Shown in pieces: positions 45,161-52,132 of a DNA stretch of 64,000 bases. How positions within the stretch are numbered: the stretch's first letter is position 1; each line of letters opens with the position of its first letter. The position numbers and the translations under genes are program-made. The stretch comes from Pseudoprevotella muciniphila (GTDB lineage Bacteria; Bacteroidota; Bacteroidia; Bacteroidales; Bacteroidaceae): positions 2,728,001 to 2,792,000 of the forward strand of contig NZ_CP033459.1 of NCBI RefSeq assembly GCF_003265305.2, written 5' to 3'. Below the pieces are notes generated by a model. The model did not search any database. It was not told the origin of the DNA and was given only the letters and a program-made list of their open reading frames with translations.

Positions 45161-46189
45161 TCAAACGGCATCTTCATTGAACATGTATTCTGTTTGATAA
45201 TCCTGATTGCTTTTTACCAACGCATAAGCGATGTGGATTAGTTTGTTTTTGACATTGTTAATGGCTACACCGTACAGTTTTCCTTGATCTATCTTCCTTT
45301 GATAGTATCGTTGTATGGCATCATTGTGCTGGATGGCACTTCTGGCAGCCATAGAGAGCAGGCCTTTGAGTCTGCGATTGCTTAGGTGTCTCACATCCTG
45401 TCTTGAGTTGATAGTTGTGCCAGAGGTGTTGCGGAAAGAGGCGACCCCACAGTATGTGGCCATCTTGTTGGCTGTCGGGATGTTTTGAAAATTTCCTGAG
45501 AAAACCATCAGGGCGACAGTGACCACCAGTCCGAAGCCTTTGATGGATTTCACATGTTCATAATTTCTTTCTAGTTGTTCGTCTGAACGAATTACCTCCA
45601 TCATGGCGTTTTCGCACTCAGCAATGCTGCGTTCTAGCCGCTTTATTTCGTTATTGGTGTCGCGGCAGATGAACTTGGCTGCTTTGCTGACGGCATCGCC
45701 TTGGCTTTTCATGGCTTTTTGGCGGTTCTTGACACCTTTTAGCTTATCCACAAGGTTCTGGCGATACATGAACAGGTCTTTCAGCGCGGCCAGTTCCTTG
45801 TTTGGTATTTTGAAAAAGTTGATTTTATCGGGATGTCTGCGAGCATAGTCGGCTATGGCCATAGAGTCCGCCTTGTCATTCTTGCCTCGACGAATGCCCA
45901 AACTCTGTTTGATTTGGAGTGCGCTCTCTCGCCAAACGTGCATCTCATTCTCAACCAACCAGTGGCACATCTGCTTGTCATATGCGCCCGTGGTCTCGCA
46001 GCAGAACAGCCATTGCCCAGTATTGGTGTCACGAAGAGCATGTTTCAGGTCGCGGACCATTGAGCGGTAGCCTTTCTTGCTGTTCGGGTACTGTGCCAGA
46101 TACTTCGGTTGCTGCTGGAAATCCGACTCTACAAAACTCACGTCAATAGTTTCTTTAGAAACATCAATGCCGATAAAAATCTTTTTCAT
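45161..46189 (-). CDS. IS110-family DEDD transposase/recombinase
   Basis: This is a 342-residue protein. The N-terminal RuvC-like domain has GIDVSKET with Asp9, Glu65 in CCETTGAYD, and Asp105 and Asp108 in GKNDKADSM: the DEDD set. A coiled-coil stretch follows at about 130-215. The C-terminal Transposase_20 domain contains ATYCGVASFRNTSGT with the conserved serine at 256, the nucleophile position known from IS621. All motifs are intact, so the element may be active. Recombinases of this family are guided by a bridge RNA, predicted here at 46190-46380 directly upstream. Confidence 0.95.
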   Translation of the reverse strand: MKKIFIGIDVSKETIDVSFVESDFQQQPKYLAQYPNSKKGYRSMVRDLKHALRDTNTGQWLFCCETTGAYDKQMCHWLVENEMHVWRESALQIKQSLGIRRGKNDKADSMAIADYARRHPDKINFFKIPNKELAALKDLFMYRQNLVDKLKGVKNRQKAMKSQGDAVSKAAKFICRDTNNEIKRLERSIAECENAMMEVIRSDEQLERNYEHVKSIKGFGLVVTVALMVFSGNFQNIPTANKMATYCGVASFRNTSGTTINSRQDVRHLSNRRLKGLLSMAARSAIQHNDAIQRYYQRKIDQGKLYGVAINNVKNKLIHIAYALVKSNQDYQTEYMFNEDAV

Positions 46190-46380
46190 ACCTTTGTCGT
46201 ACTTGAATTTTACATTTGATTGACCGTAATTAGTTGGGAATTACCACCCTAAATAGGTTTCAAACCTAACTTCCTAATTGACTTTCAACTAATAAAATCC
46301 AGGGAGGCCAACAACTAAGAATAGGCTCAAAACCTAGCGGACACCATTGACTATCTCCCTGGCGGTCAATCGTTACCTTA
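46190..46380 (-). ncRNA. Predicted IS110 bridge RNA
   Basis: The non-coding left end of the IS folds as a three-way structure. Outer stem GATTGACCG/CGGTCAATC (46218-46226 with 46363-46371) encloses hairpin B (ATTAGTTG/CAACTAAT, 46229-46236 with 46286-46293) and hairpin C (CCAGGGAG/CTCCCTGG, 46299-46306 with 46355-46362). Each of B and C carries an internal loop and a short apical TAGG/CCTA stem. That is the layout of known bridge RNAs: two internal loops, one for target and one for donor. Loop B matches both ends of this IS (donor loop); loop C partly matches the left flank (target loop). A 13-base inverted repeat (46189-46201 with 46382-46394) surrounds everything. A -7 box at 46387-46394 would start the RNA near 46380. 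Confidence 0.75.
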
Positions 46381-46386
46381 CTACGA

Positions 46387-46394
46387 CAAAGGTA
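46387..46394 (-). promoter_or_regulatory. -7 promoter box (TACCTTTG) for the bridge RNA
   Basis: TAnnTTTG match on the - strand just upstream of the folded region. It forms part of the outer 13-base inverted repeat. Confidence 0.5.
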
Positions 46395-46471
46395 ATGAAA
46401 GCCGTGCAGCGATGAATAGTTTGATTAAAAACTTTCATCGCTGCAAAGTTAGGGCGGACAACAATAATATT

Positions 46472-46542
46472 AAAGAAATCGCCTAAAGGCGAGAAATCCT
46501 GCAAATCTTTTCAAATCATACAAATATAATCGTATGAAAATC
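46472..46542 (+). repeat. Dispersed repeat A, copy 2
   Basis: A 71-base relative of 15985-16055 with the CGCC/GGCG hairpin and an AT-rich stem-loop (CATAC/GTATG). It is bounded by CGGACAACAA (46455-46464) and its reverse complement TTGTTGTCCG (46544-46553), which overlaps the predicted IS110 left end by five bases. Confidence 0.65.
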
Positions 46543-46586
46543 TTTGTTGTCCGGTAAAAAAACTGGAACAGAGAAAGAACGCCCCT

Positions 46587-46636
46587 AAAAAACAGGTGCG
46601 TCAAGAACTATAGGAAAATCCTATTCTGACGCACCT
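46587..46636 (-). terminator. Terminator of the Na/Pi symporter gene
   Basis: Arms AGGTGCGTCA/TGACGCACCT (46594-46603 and 46627-46636) with an inner ATAGGA/TCCTAT. On the - strand it is followed by a T-run (A-run 46587-46592 on the + strand). Confidence 0.85.
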
Positions 46637-46661
46637 TAATGGTTATGATAATGTTGTTTCT

Positions 46662-48353
46662 TTATGAGTAAGACAAAGGTCTTTTGCTGCCCATTCGGGC
46701 TTCAACAACGTTGATGACGTAGTCGCCAAGTTTCTCGCATTCACTAATCACGTCCATGTACATCGTTCCAATGGCATAGTCGTACTCGTGGTTGTTGATG
46801 TCACTGATGTTCTGACTCTTCAGTTGGTTGCGGTAGTTGTTGATTTCATGCTCAATGTTGAAACTGCGGTTAACATCGAATTCACTCTTGCGACCCGAAA
46901 GCAATTCGTTCATCTGTTCAAGACTGGTCCGAACCAACAGGAACATTTGATGCATGCGCTGTTTCTGTTCGATGGTGAAGTGTTCGTTGCCGGCGAGTTT
47001 GCGGTTGATGGTGCGCGCAATGTTGAAGCAAGAGTCGCCAATACTTTCCAACTCGGAGATCTCGCGAAGCATGGCGCGAACCTTACCCTTCGTTTCTGGC
47101 GACAGGTGAGCCTCGCTGACTTGGTCGAGGTAGTGTGCAATCTCAATTTCCATGCGGTCGCTGATGTCTTCGTACTTTTGTATGCGAGTAAACATCTTCA
47201 CAAAGTCTTCATTCTTCAGTGCCAACAAACTTTGGCAAAGACCAAACATCTTCTGCATGCGCTCACCGAAGTAGGTAATCTCTTTTTGGGCCTCAAGTAG
47301 CGAAAGTTCGGGCGTTTCCAAAATACCAGTACTGATGAACTGCAATTTGAAGTCGTCCTCGTCTTCTTTCTTTTTCTTCGGCTTGATAACGCGGCAAACA
47401 AACTTTTCTATCTGTGGAATGAACCAGATAAGAATGAATGTGTTTACCACGTTGAAAGTGGTGTGGAATGCCGCTAAGACTACGGTAAGCATCTCCTTGT
47501 TCGCCACGTTGTTCGGGTCGCATCCGACCATGCCGCATACCATGTTTACAAACGGGCGGAAAAGTATCAACACCCAGATGACACCGAATACGTTGAAGAA
47601 CATGTGGGCCAATGCAGCACGACGCGCCTGTGTGTTGGCGGAGAGAGCAATGATGTTCGATGTGACAGTTGTTCCGATATTCTCACCCAAAACGAGAGCA
47701 ATACCCTGATAGATGGGCAAGACACCACTCGAACAGAGTATCATCGTAATTGCCATCACTGCGGCAGACGACTGTACGCACATCGTCAGAACACTACCGA
47801 TAAGAAGGAATATCAGTGTGGTCCAGAAACTTTGTGGATCAAACGTCTGGAAAAATGCAATCACACTCGGATTTTGCTCAAGGTGCATGTCGGCACCTGT
47901 GGCTTTAAGAGTGCCTAATCCCAAAAGCATAAATCCTAAACCAAAAATAAAGTCGCCCAAGACTCCCCGTTTCTTTGAGTAGATGAGAATGATGGCAAGG
48001 AAGAATCCGATGTATGCAAGCGTCTTGATGTCGAACAGCAAGCCGGCACTCATGATCCACGCTGTCAGTGTGGTGCCGATATTGGCGCCCATGATGACGC
48101 TGATGGCTTGTGCCAATGAGAGCAGACCTGCATTCACGAATGATACAGTCATTACCGTTGTAGCCGTTGAGGACTGAACGCTCGCTGTAACGAAAATACC
48201 TGTCAGCATGCCGGTAAAACGGTTTTTAGTCATTGTGCCGAGCACATGACGCAACTGGCTACCGGCCATCTTCTGAAGACTCTCGCTCATTTGCTTCATG
48301 CCGAACATGAGTAGTGCCAACGAACCGAGAAGCGTAAGAATGTTAATCCACAT
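46662..48353 (-). CDS. Na/Pi cotransporter family protein with PhoU-like C-terminus
   Basis: This 563-residue inner-membrane protein has two inverted Na_Pi_cotrans repeats with GANIGTTLTAW and QSSSAAVMAITM / VQSSTATTVMTVS, the QSS and GxNxGT motifs that bind sodium and phosphate. From about residue 350 a cytoplasmic PhoU-like helical region follows (RMEIEIAHYLDQVSEAHLSPETKGKVRAMLREISELESIGDSC). The family (NptA, YjbB) moves phosphate with sodium; YjbB exports it. The direction here is not readable. No pho genes are nearby. Confidence 0.92.
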   Translation of the reverse strand: MWINILTLLGSLALLMFGMKQMSESLQKMAGSQLRHVLGTMTKNRFTGMLTGIFVTASVQSSTATTVMTVSFVNAGLLSLAQAISVIMGANIGTTLTAWIMSAGLLFDIKTLAYIGFFLAIILIYSKKRGVLGDFIFGLGFMLLGLGTLKATGADMHLEQNPSVIAFFQTFDPQSFWTTLIFLLIGSVLTMCVQSSAAVMAITMILCSSGVLPIYQGIALVLGENIGTTVTSNIIALSANTQARRAALAHMFFNVFGVIWVLILFRPFVNMVCGMVGCDPNNVANKEMLTVVLAAFHTTFNVVNTFILIWFIPQIEKFVCRVIKPKKKKEDEDDFKLQFISTGILETPELSLLEAQKEITYFGERMQKMFGLCQSLLALKNEDFVKMFTRIQKYEDISDRMEIEIAHYLDQVSEAHLSPETKGKVRAMLREISELESIGDSCFNIARTINRKLAGNEHFTIEQKQRMHQMFLLVRTSLEQMNELLSGRKSEFDVNRSFNIEHEINNYRNQLKSQNISDINNHEYDYAIGTMYMDVISECEKLGDYVINVVEARMGSKRPLSYS

Positions 48354-48404
48354 AAGTTGAAATTATTGTTTTATGCCCTGAATTATTTCAAAGAGACTTT
48401 TTGG

Positions 48405-48412
48405 CAAAATTA
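48405..48412 (-). promoter_or_regulatory. -7 promoter box (TAATTTTG) candidate for the Na/Pi gene
   Basis: TAnnTTTG match on the - strand 52 bases before the start. A second match, TAAATTTG, lies at 48458-48465; either or both may be used. Confidence 0.45.
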
Positions 48413-48570
48413 AATACACTATTTTGCCACTTTAAAAGTCGCTTCATTATTCAGTTGCAAATTTAATCCTAAAAAGAAGAATATTATATTTTCTTAACAA
48501 TAATGTTAACAAATATTTTTAAATAAGTAAGTATCAACAGAATTATATGTCACGTTTGAAAAAAAACAAC

Positions 48571-48578
48571 TATCTTTG
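48571..48578 (+). promoter_or_regulatory. -7 promoter box (TATCTTTG) for tig
   Basis: TAnnTTTG match 47 bases before the tig ATG. Confidence 0.7.
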
Positions 48579-48625
48579 CATTTCGATAAAATTTGAAACA
48601 AAAAAAGTAAAATAAAACAGACAAC

Positions 48626-49978
48626 ATGAACGTTTCGTTTGAAAAACCTACAAATGCGAGCGGTTTGCTCACAATAAGTTTAGAAAAGGCTGATTATCAG
48701 CCGGCAGTAGAAAAAGAACTTAAAAATTATAGAAAGAATGCTCAGGTGCCAGGTTTTCGCCCTGGAAATGCACCGATGTCAATCATACAAAAGAGGGTAG
48801 GACCCGCTATCAAGGCAGAACAGGTGCAACGTTTGGTTAACGATGAACTCTATAAGTATCTTAACGAGAATAAAGTGCCTATGCTCGGTCATCCGCTTTC
48901 AAGCGACAAACAGACACCGCAGGATATAGATGCACAGGACGATTTCGAATTTGTTTTCGACATTGCTTTGGCACCCGAATTTGAACTCAAACTCTCTGCT
49001 GACGACAAAATACCTTACTATGACATCAAAATAGGCGATGAAAAAGTGGAGGAGCAGGTACAGGCATTTGCACGTCGCGCTTCACGCCCGGAGAAGGCTG
49101 AAACCTACACCGATGGTGATATTCTGAGAGGCGCACTTGTGGAAATGGAAGGCGATAAACCAAAAGAAGGTGGAATAGACATTGAGTCGGCATCATTGAT
49201 GCCTAAGTATATGAGCAACGAAGAGCAGAAAAAACTTTTCGATGGCGCAAAAGTAGGAGACGTCATAGTCATCAACCCCTCCGTGGCTTACGACAATAAC
49301 AGTGCAGAACTCTCGTCGCTCCTCAAAATTGAAAAAGAAGATGTGGACAATCATAAGGGTGATTTTTCTTATCAAATCAGTGAAATCTCTCACATGGTCC
49401 CCGCTGAAATAAATCAGGAACTCTTTGACAGTATATATGGAGAAGGTGCCGTAAAGGATGAGAAAGAGTTCCGCGAACGTATAAAGAAAGAAATGGGAGA
49501 ACAGATGGCTGCCGACTGCGACTATCGCTTCCTGCTCGACGTACGTAAGTATGCTTCTGACAAAGTAGGACAACTTGAGTTTGACAACGACTTGCTCCGC
49601 CGCATCATAAAGGATTCATCTAAAGAAGAAAAGGAAATAACAGACGAAGAACTGGCAAAGAGTGTAGATGCCTTGAAATGGCAACTCATGCGCGATCGCC
49701 TGCTCGTGGACTGTGGAGTAAAACTCGAAAACGAAGAACTGAAACAAACGGCAATGCAGGCTGCACGTTTCCAGTTTGCACAGTATGGCATGTCAGGAAT
49801 ACCTGATGAATACATCGAAAACTATGCAGAAACAATGCTAAAGGATGATAATCAAAGAACTGCATTGATTGATCGTGCCCTCGAAACTAAACTTTCAACT
49901 GCGTTGAAGAACGTTGTTACACTCAAGCGTAAGAAGGTTACTATAGAAGAATTTAACGACCTCTTCAAAAACGACTGA
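48626..49978 (+). CDS. tig: Trigger factor
   Basis: This 450-residue ribosome-associated chaperone has the N-terminal ribosome-binding domain with QVPGFRPGNAPMSIIQKRVG, the Bacteroidetes version of the GFRxGKxP signature. A degenerate PPIase-like domain in the middle (GDILRGALVEMEG) follows, then a helical C-terminal chaperone domain. The signature tail of typical FKBP activity is weak, which is usual in this phylum. The gene is first in the tig-clpP-clpX cluster, but a large hairpin separates it from clpP. Confidence 0.92.
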   Translation: MNVSFEKPTNASGLLTISLEKADYQPAVEKELKNYRKNAQVPGFRPGNAPMSIIQKRVGPAIKAEQVQRLVNDELYKYLNENKVPMLGHPLSSDKQTPQDIDAQDDFEFVFDIALAPEFELKLSADDKIPYYDIKIGDEKVEEQVQAFARRASRPEKAETYTDGDILRGALVEMEGDKPKEGGIDIESASLMPKYMSNEEQKKLFDGAKVGDVIVINPSVAYDNNSAELSSLLKIEKEDVDNHKGDFSYQISEISHMVPAEINQELFDSIYGEGAVKDEKEFRERIKKEMGEQMAADCDYRFLLDVRKYASDKVGQLEFDNDLLRRIIKDSSKEEKEITDEELAKSVDALKWQLMRDRLLVDCGVKLENEELKQTAMQAARFQFAQYGMSGIPDEYIENYAETMLKDDNQRTALIDRALETKLSTALKNVVTLKRKKVTIEEFNDLFKND

Positions 49979-49994
49979 CAATAAGTAAGATTTA

Positions 49995-50090
49995 GAGTTT
50001 GGCACTGAAAGGCATTTCTTGCTACTCGTTTTGGCACGAGAATTGTAAGAAGTATAAAATGTAGCCTTTCAATGCTAAACTCTTATTTTT
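49995..50090 (+). terminator. Long 19-base-pair hairpin with T-tract between tig and clpP
   Basis: Arms 49995-50013 and 50064-50082 pair over 19 positions (17 Watson-Crick, one G-U, one mismatch), with an inner CTCG/CGAG stem. TTATTTTT follows at 50083-50090. This same T-tract forms part of the clpP -7 box. Confidence 0.7.
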
Positions 50091-50091
50091 G
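50084..50091 (+). promoter_or_regulatory. -7 promoter box (TATTTTTG) for clpP
   Basis: TAnnTTTG match 23 bases before the clpP ATG. It overlaps the T-tract of the preceding hairpin. Confidence 0.55.
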
Positions 50092-50114
50092 CAAAAACAT
50101 AAATCTTTATAAAC

Positions 50115-50780
50115 ATGAATGAATTCAAAAAATTTGCAACACAACATCTCGGCATGAATTCCATGGTGCTCGATGATGTCATCAGCATGCAAAATCAGTA
50201 TCTTAATCCATACATCTTGGAGGAGCGGCAACTCAATGTTACACAGATGGACGTGTTCTCGCGTCTGATGATGGACAGAATCATATTTCTGGGTACGCCA
50301 ATCGATGATTATACAGCAAACACACTGCAGGCGCAGTTGCTGTTTCTTGACTCTTCAGAGCCGGGAAAGGATATAAGCATCTACATCAATAGCCCTGGAG
50401 GATCTGTCTATGCAGGTCTGGGTATTTACGATACCATGCAGTTCATTGGCAGCGAGGTGTCAACCATCTGCACAGGCATGGCGGCATCAATGGCGGCAGT
50501 GCTCCTCGTATCAGGAGCAGAGGGCAAACGTTCAGCATTGCCACACAGCAGGGTGATGATCCACCAACCCATGGGTGGTGCACAGGGACAGGCAAGCGAC
50601 ATAGAAATCACCGCTCGGGAAATACAGAAGTTGAAGAAGGAACTCTATACCATAATCGCAGATCATTCGCACACCGACTTCGACAAGGTCTGGGCAGATA
50701 GCGACCGCGACTACTGGATGACAGCACAGGAGGCAAAGGAATATGGTATGATTGACAGAGTGCTCGTCAAGAATGAGTAA
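50115..50780 (+). CDS. clpP: ATP-dependent Clp protease proteolytic subunit
   Basis: This 221-residue serine protease assembles as a 14-mer and degrades proteins fed by ClpX. The catalytic serine is in GMAASMAAVLL, the histidine in RVMIHQPMGGAQGQASDIEI, and the aspartate in the ADSDRDYWMTAQEAKEYGMID region. IYINSPGGSVYAGLGIYD is the substrate-binding strand. clpX begins 24 bases downstream, so the two are an operon. Confidence 0.97.
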   Translation: MNEFKKFATQHLGMNSMVLDDVISMQNQYLNPYILEERQLNVTQMDVFSRLMMDRIIFLGTPIDDYTANTLQAQLLFLDSSEPGKDISIYINSPGGSVYAGLGIYDTMQFIGSEVSTICTGMAASMAAVLLVSGAEGKRSALPHSRVMIHQPMGGAQGQASDIEITAREIQKLKKELYTIIADHSHTDFDKVWADSDRDYWMTAQEAKEYGMIDRVLVKNE

Positions 50781-50804
50781 CACGACTCTATTATAGTAAG
50801 CAAA

Positions 50805-52049
50805 ATGCCTAAACAAAAAAAACGTTGTTCTTTTTGCGGAAGAAGCGAAGGTGAAGTAGCGCTACTGCTGACAGGACTCGATGGATTTATTTGTAGTGAT
50901 TGTGTGGACAATGCTCACTCAATCATCAACCAATATCTCTCCGAGAATAAATTGCAGTATTCCAATAAAATAGACAGGAAAGAACTACCTAAGCCAAAAG
51001 AAATAAAGGAATTCCTCGACCAATATGTAATAGGACAGGACGATGCAAAGATCACACTTTCTGTAGCAGTCTACAATCACTACAAAAGGCTCGCTCAGAG
51101 AGATGAAGGCATCATCTCAGACGACGACGTAGAAATAGAGAAATCGAACATCATTATGGTGGGATCTACGGGTACGGGAAAAACACTGCTCGCACGAACC
51201 ATAGCAAAACTCATCGATGTGCCTTTTACTATTGTTGATGCTACCGTCTTTACCGAGGCAGGATATGTGGGAGAGGATGTCGAAAGCATACTCTCAAGAC
51301 TCTTGCAGGTATGTGATTACGATGTGGCGCGTGCTGAGCGAGGCATTGTGTTCATTGATGAGATAGACAAACTCGCGCGCAAGCAGGATAACCCTTCTAT
51401 CACACGCGATGTGGGTGGAGAAGGTGTTCAGCAGGGATTGCTCAAATTGCTTGAAGGAAGTGTGGTCAACGTGCCGCCAAAGGGAGGACGTAAGCACCCA
51501 GATCAGGATTATGCACACGTTGATACGCACAACATACTTTTCATCTGCGGTGGAGCATTCGACGGAATAGAGAAGAAAATAGCGCAGCGACTGAATACTC
51601 ATGTGGTAGGCTACAATTCTGTTAGAAACACGATGAAGATAGACCCAAACAACCTCATGAAATATGTACAGCCGCAAGACCTGAAGCATTTCGGGCTAAT
51701 TCCTGAAATCATCGGACGTCTGCCGGTGCTGACGTACCTCAAACCGCTCGATCGTGATGCATTGAAAAGCATACTTATTGAACCTAAAAATTCAATTATC
51801 AAGCAGTATGTCAGTCTGTTCAAAATGGACAACATCGACCTCACTTTCGATGATGATGCACTCGAATACATCGTGGATAAGGCTGTGGAATTCAAACTTG
51901 GAGCAAGAGGACTGCGTGGCATAGTCGAAAGAATTATGACGGATGCCATGTTCGAATTGCCATCCAAAAAGACGAAGAAATTCAAACTGACGAGAGAATA
52001 TGCAGTAGAGCAGTTCGAAAAAAATATGGAATCTTTCCAGCCAGCGTAA
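50805..52049 (+). CDS. clpX: ATP-dependent Clp protease ATP-binding subunit ClpX
   Basis: This 414-residue AAA+ unfoldase partners with ClpP. It begins with an N-terminal zinc-binding domain [11 protein letters not shown]...CSDCVDNAH. Walker A is GSTGTGKT, Walker B is [14 protein letters not shown], the pore loop is in GYVGEDVES, and the ClpP-binding IGF-type loop is at about residues 262-275. An arginine finger lies in [15 protein letters not shown] terminator shared with the convergent GH95 gene follows at 52071-52114. Confidence 0.97.
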   Translation: MPKQKKRCSFCGRSEGEVALLLTGLDGFICSDCVDNAHSIINQYLSENKLQYSNKIDRKELPKPKEIKEFLDQYVIGQDDAKITLSVAVYNHYKRLAQRDEGIISDDDVEIEKSNIIMVGSTGTGKTLLARTIAKLIDVPFTIVDATVFTEAGYVGEDVESILSRLLQVCDYDVARAERGIVFIDEIDKLARKQDNPSITRDVGGEGVQQGLLKLLEGSVVNVPPKGGRKHPDQDYAHVDTHNILFICGGAFDGIEKKIAQRLNTHVVGYNSVRNTMKIDPNNLMKYVQPQDLKHFGLIPEIIGRLPVLTYLKPLDRDALKSILIEPKNSIIKQYVSLFKMDNIDLTFDDDALEYIVDKAVEFKLGARGLRGIVERIMTDAMFELPSKKTKKFKLTREYAVEQFEKNMESFQPA

Positions 52050-52070
52050 CAATAGAAAAGAATTATTATA

Positions 52071-52114
52071 AAAAATGTGGGAGAAAGCCGTAACAGGCCT
52101 TCTCCCACATTTTT
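52071..52114. terminator. Bidirectional terminator between clpX and GH95
   Basis: A 15-base perfect stem AAAAATGTGGGAGAA/TTCTCCCACATTTTT (52071-52085 and 52100-52114) with an inner GCC/GGC. Its own A and T ends serve both convergent genes. Confidence 0.9.
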
Positions 52115-52132
52115 GATGTCTGAACGGTGGAT

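Larger units (their letters stand above)
45102..46459 (-). mobile_element. IS110-family insertion sequence, predicted ends
   Basis: The transposase is on the - strand, so the left (5') end is at the higher coordinate. I place the ends by matching the element's own RNA loop. + strand AACTTCC at 45101-45107 (right end) equals 46268-46274 in the loop. TTAGGGCGG at 46449-46457 (left end) is pairable with 46244-46252 with one wobble. The dinucleotide AC (GT on the element's strand) stands at both ends (45102-45103, 46458-46459) as the predicted core. This gives about 1354 bases between cores, with a long left and short right non-coding end, as in IS110-group elements. There are no inverted ends and no duplication beyond the core, as expected. 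Confidence 0.75.
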
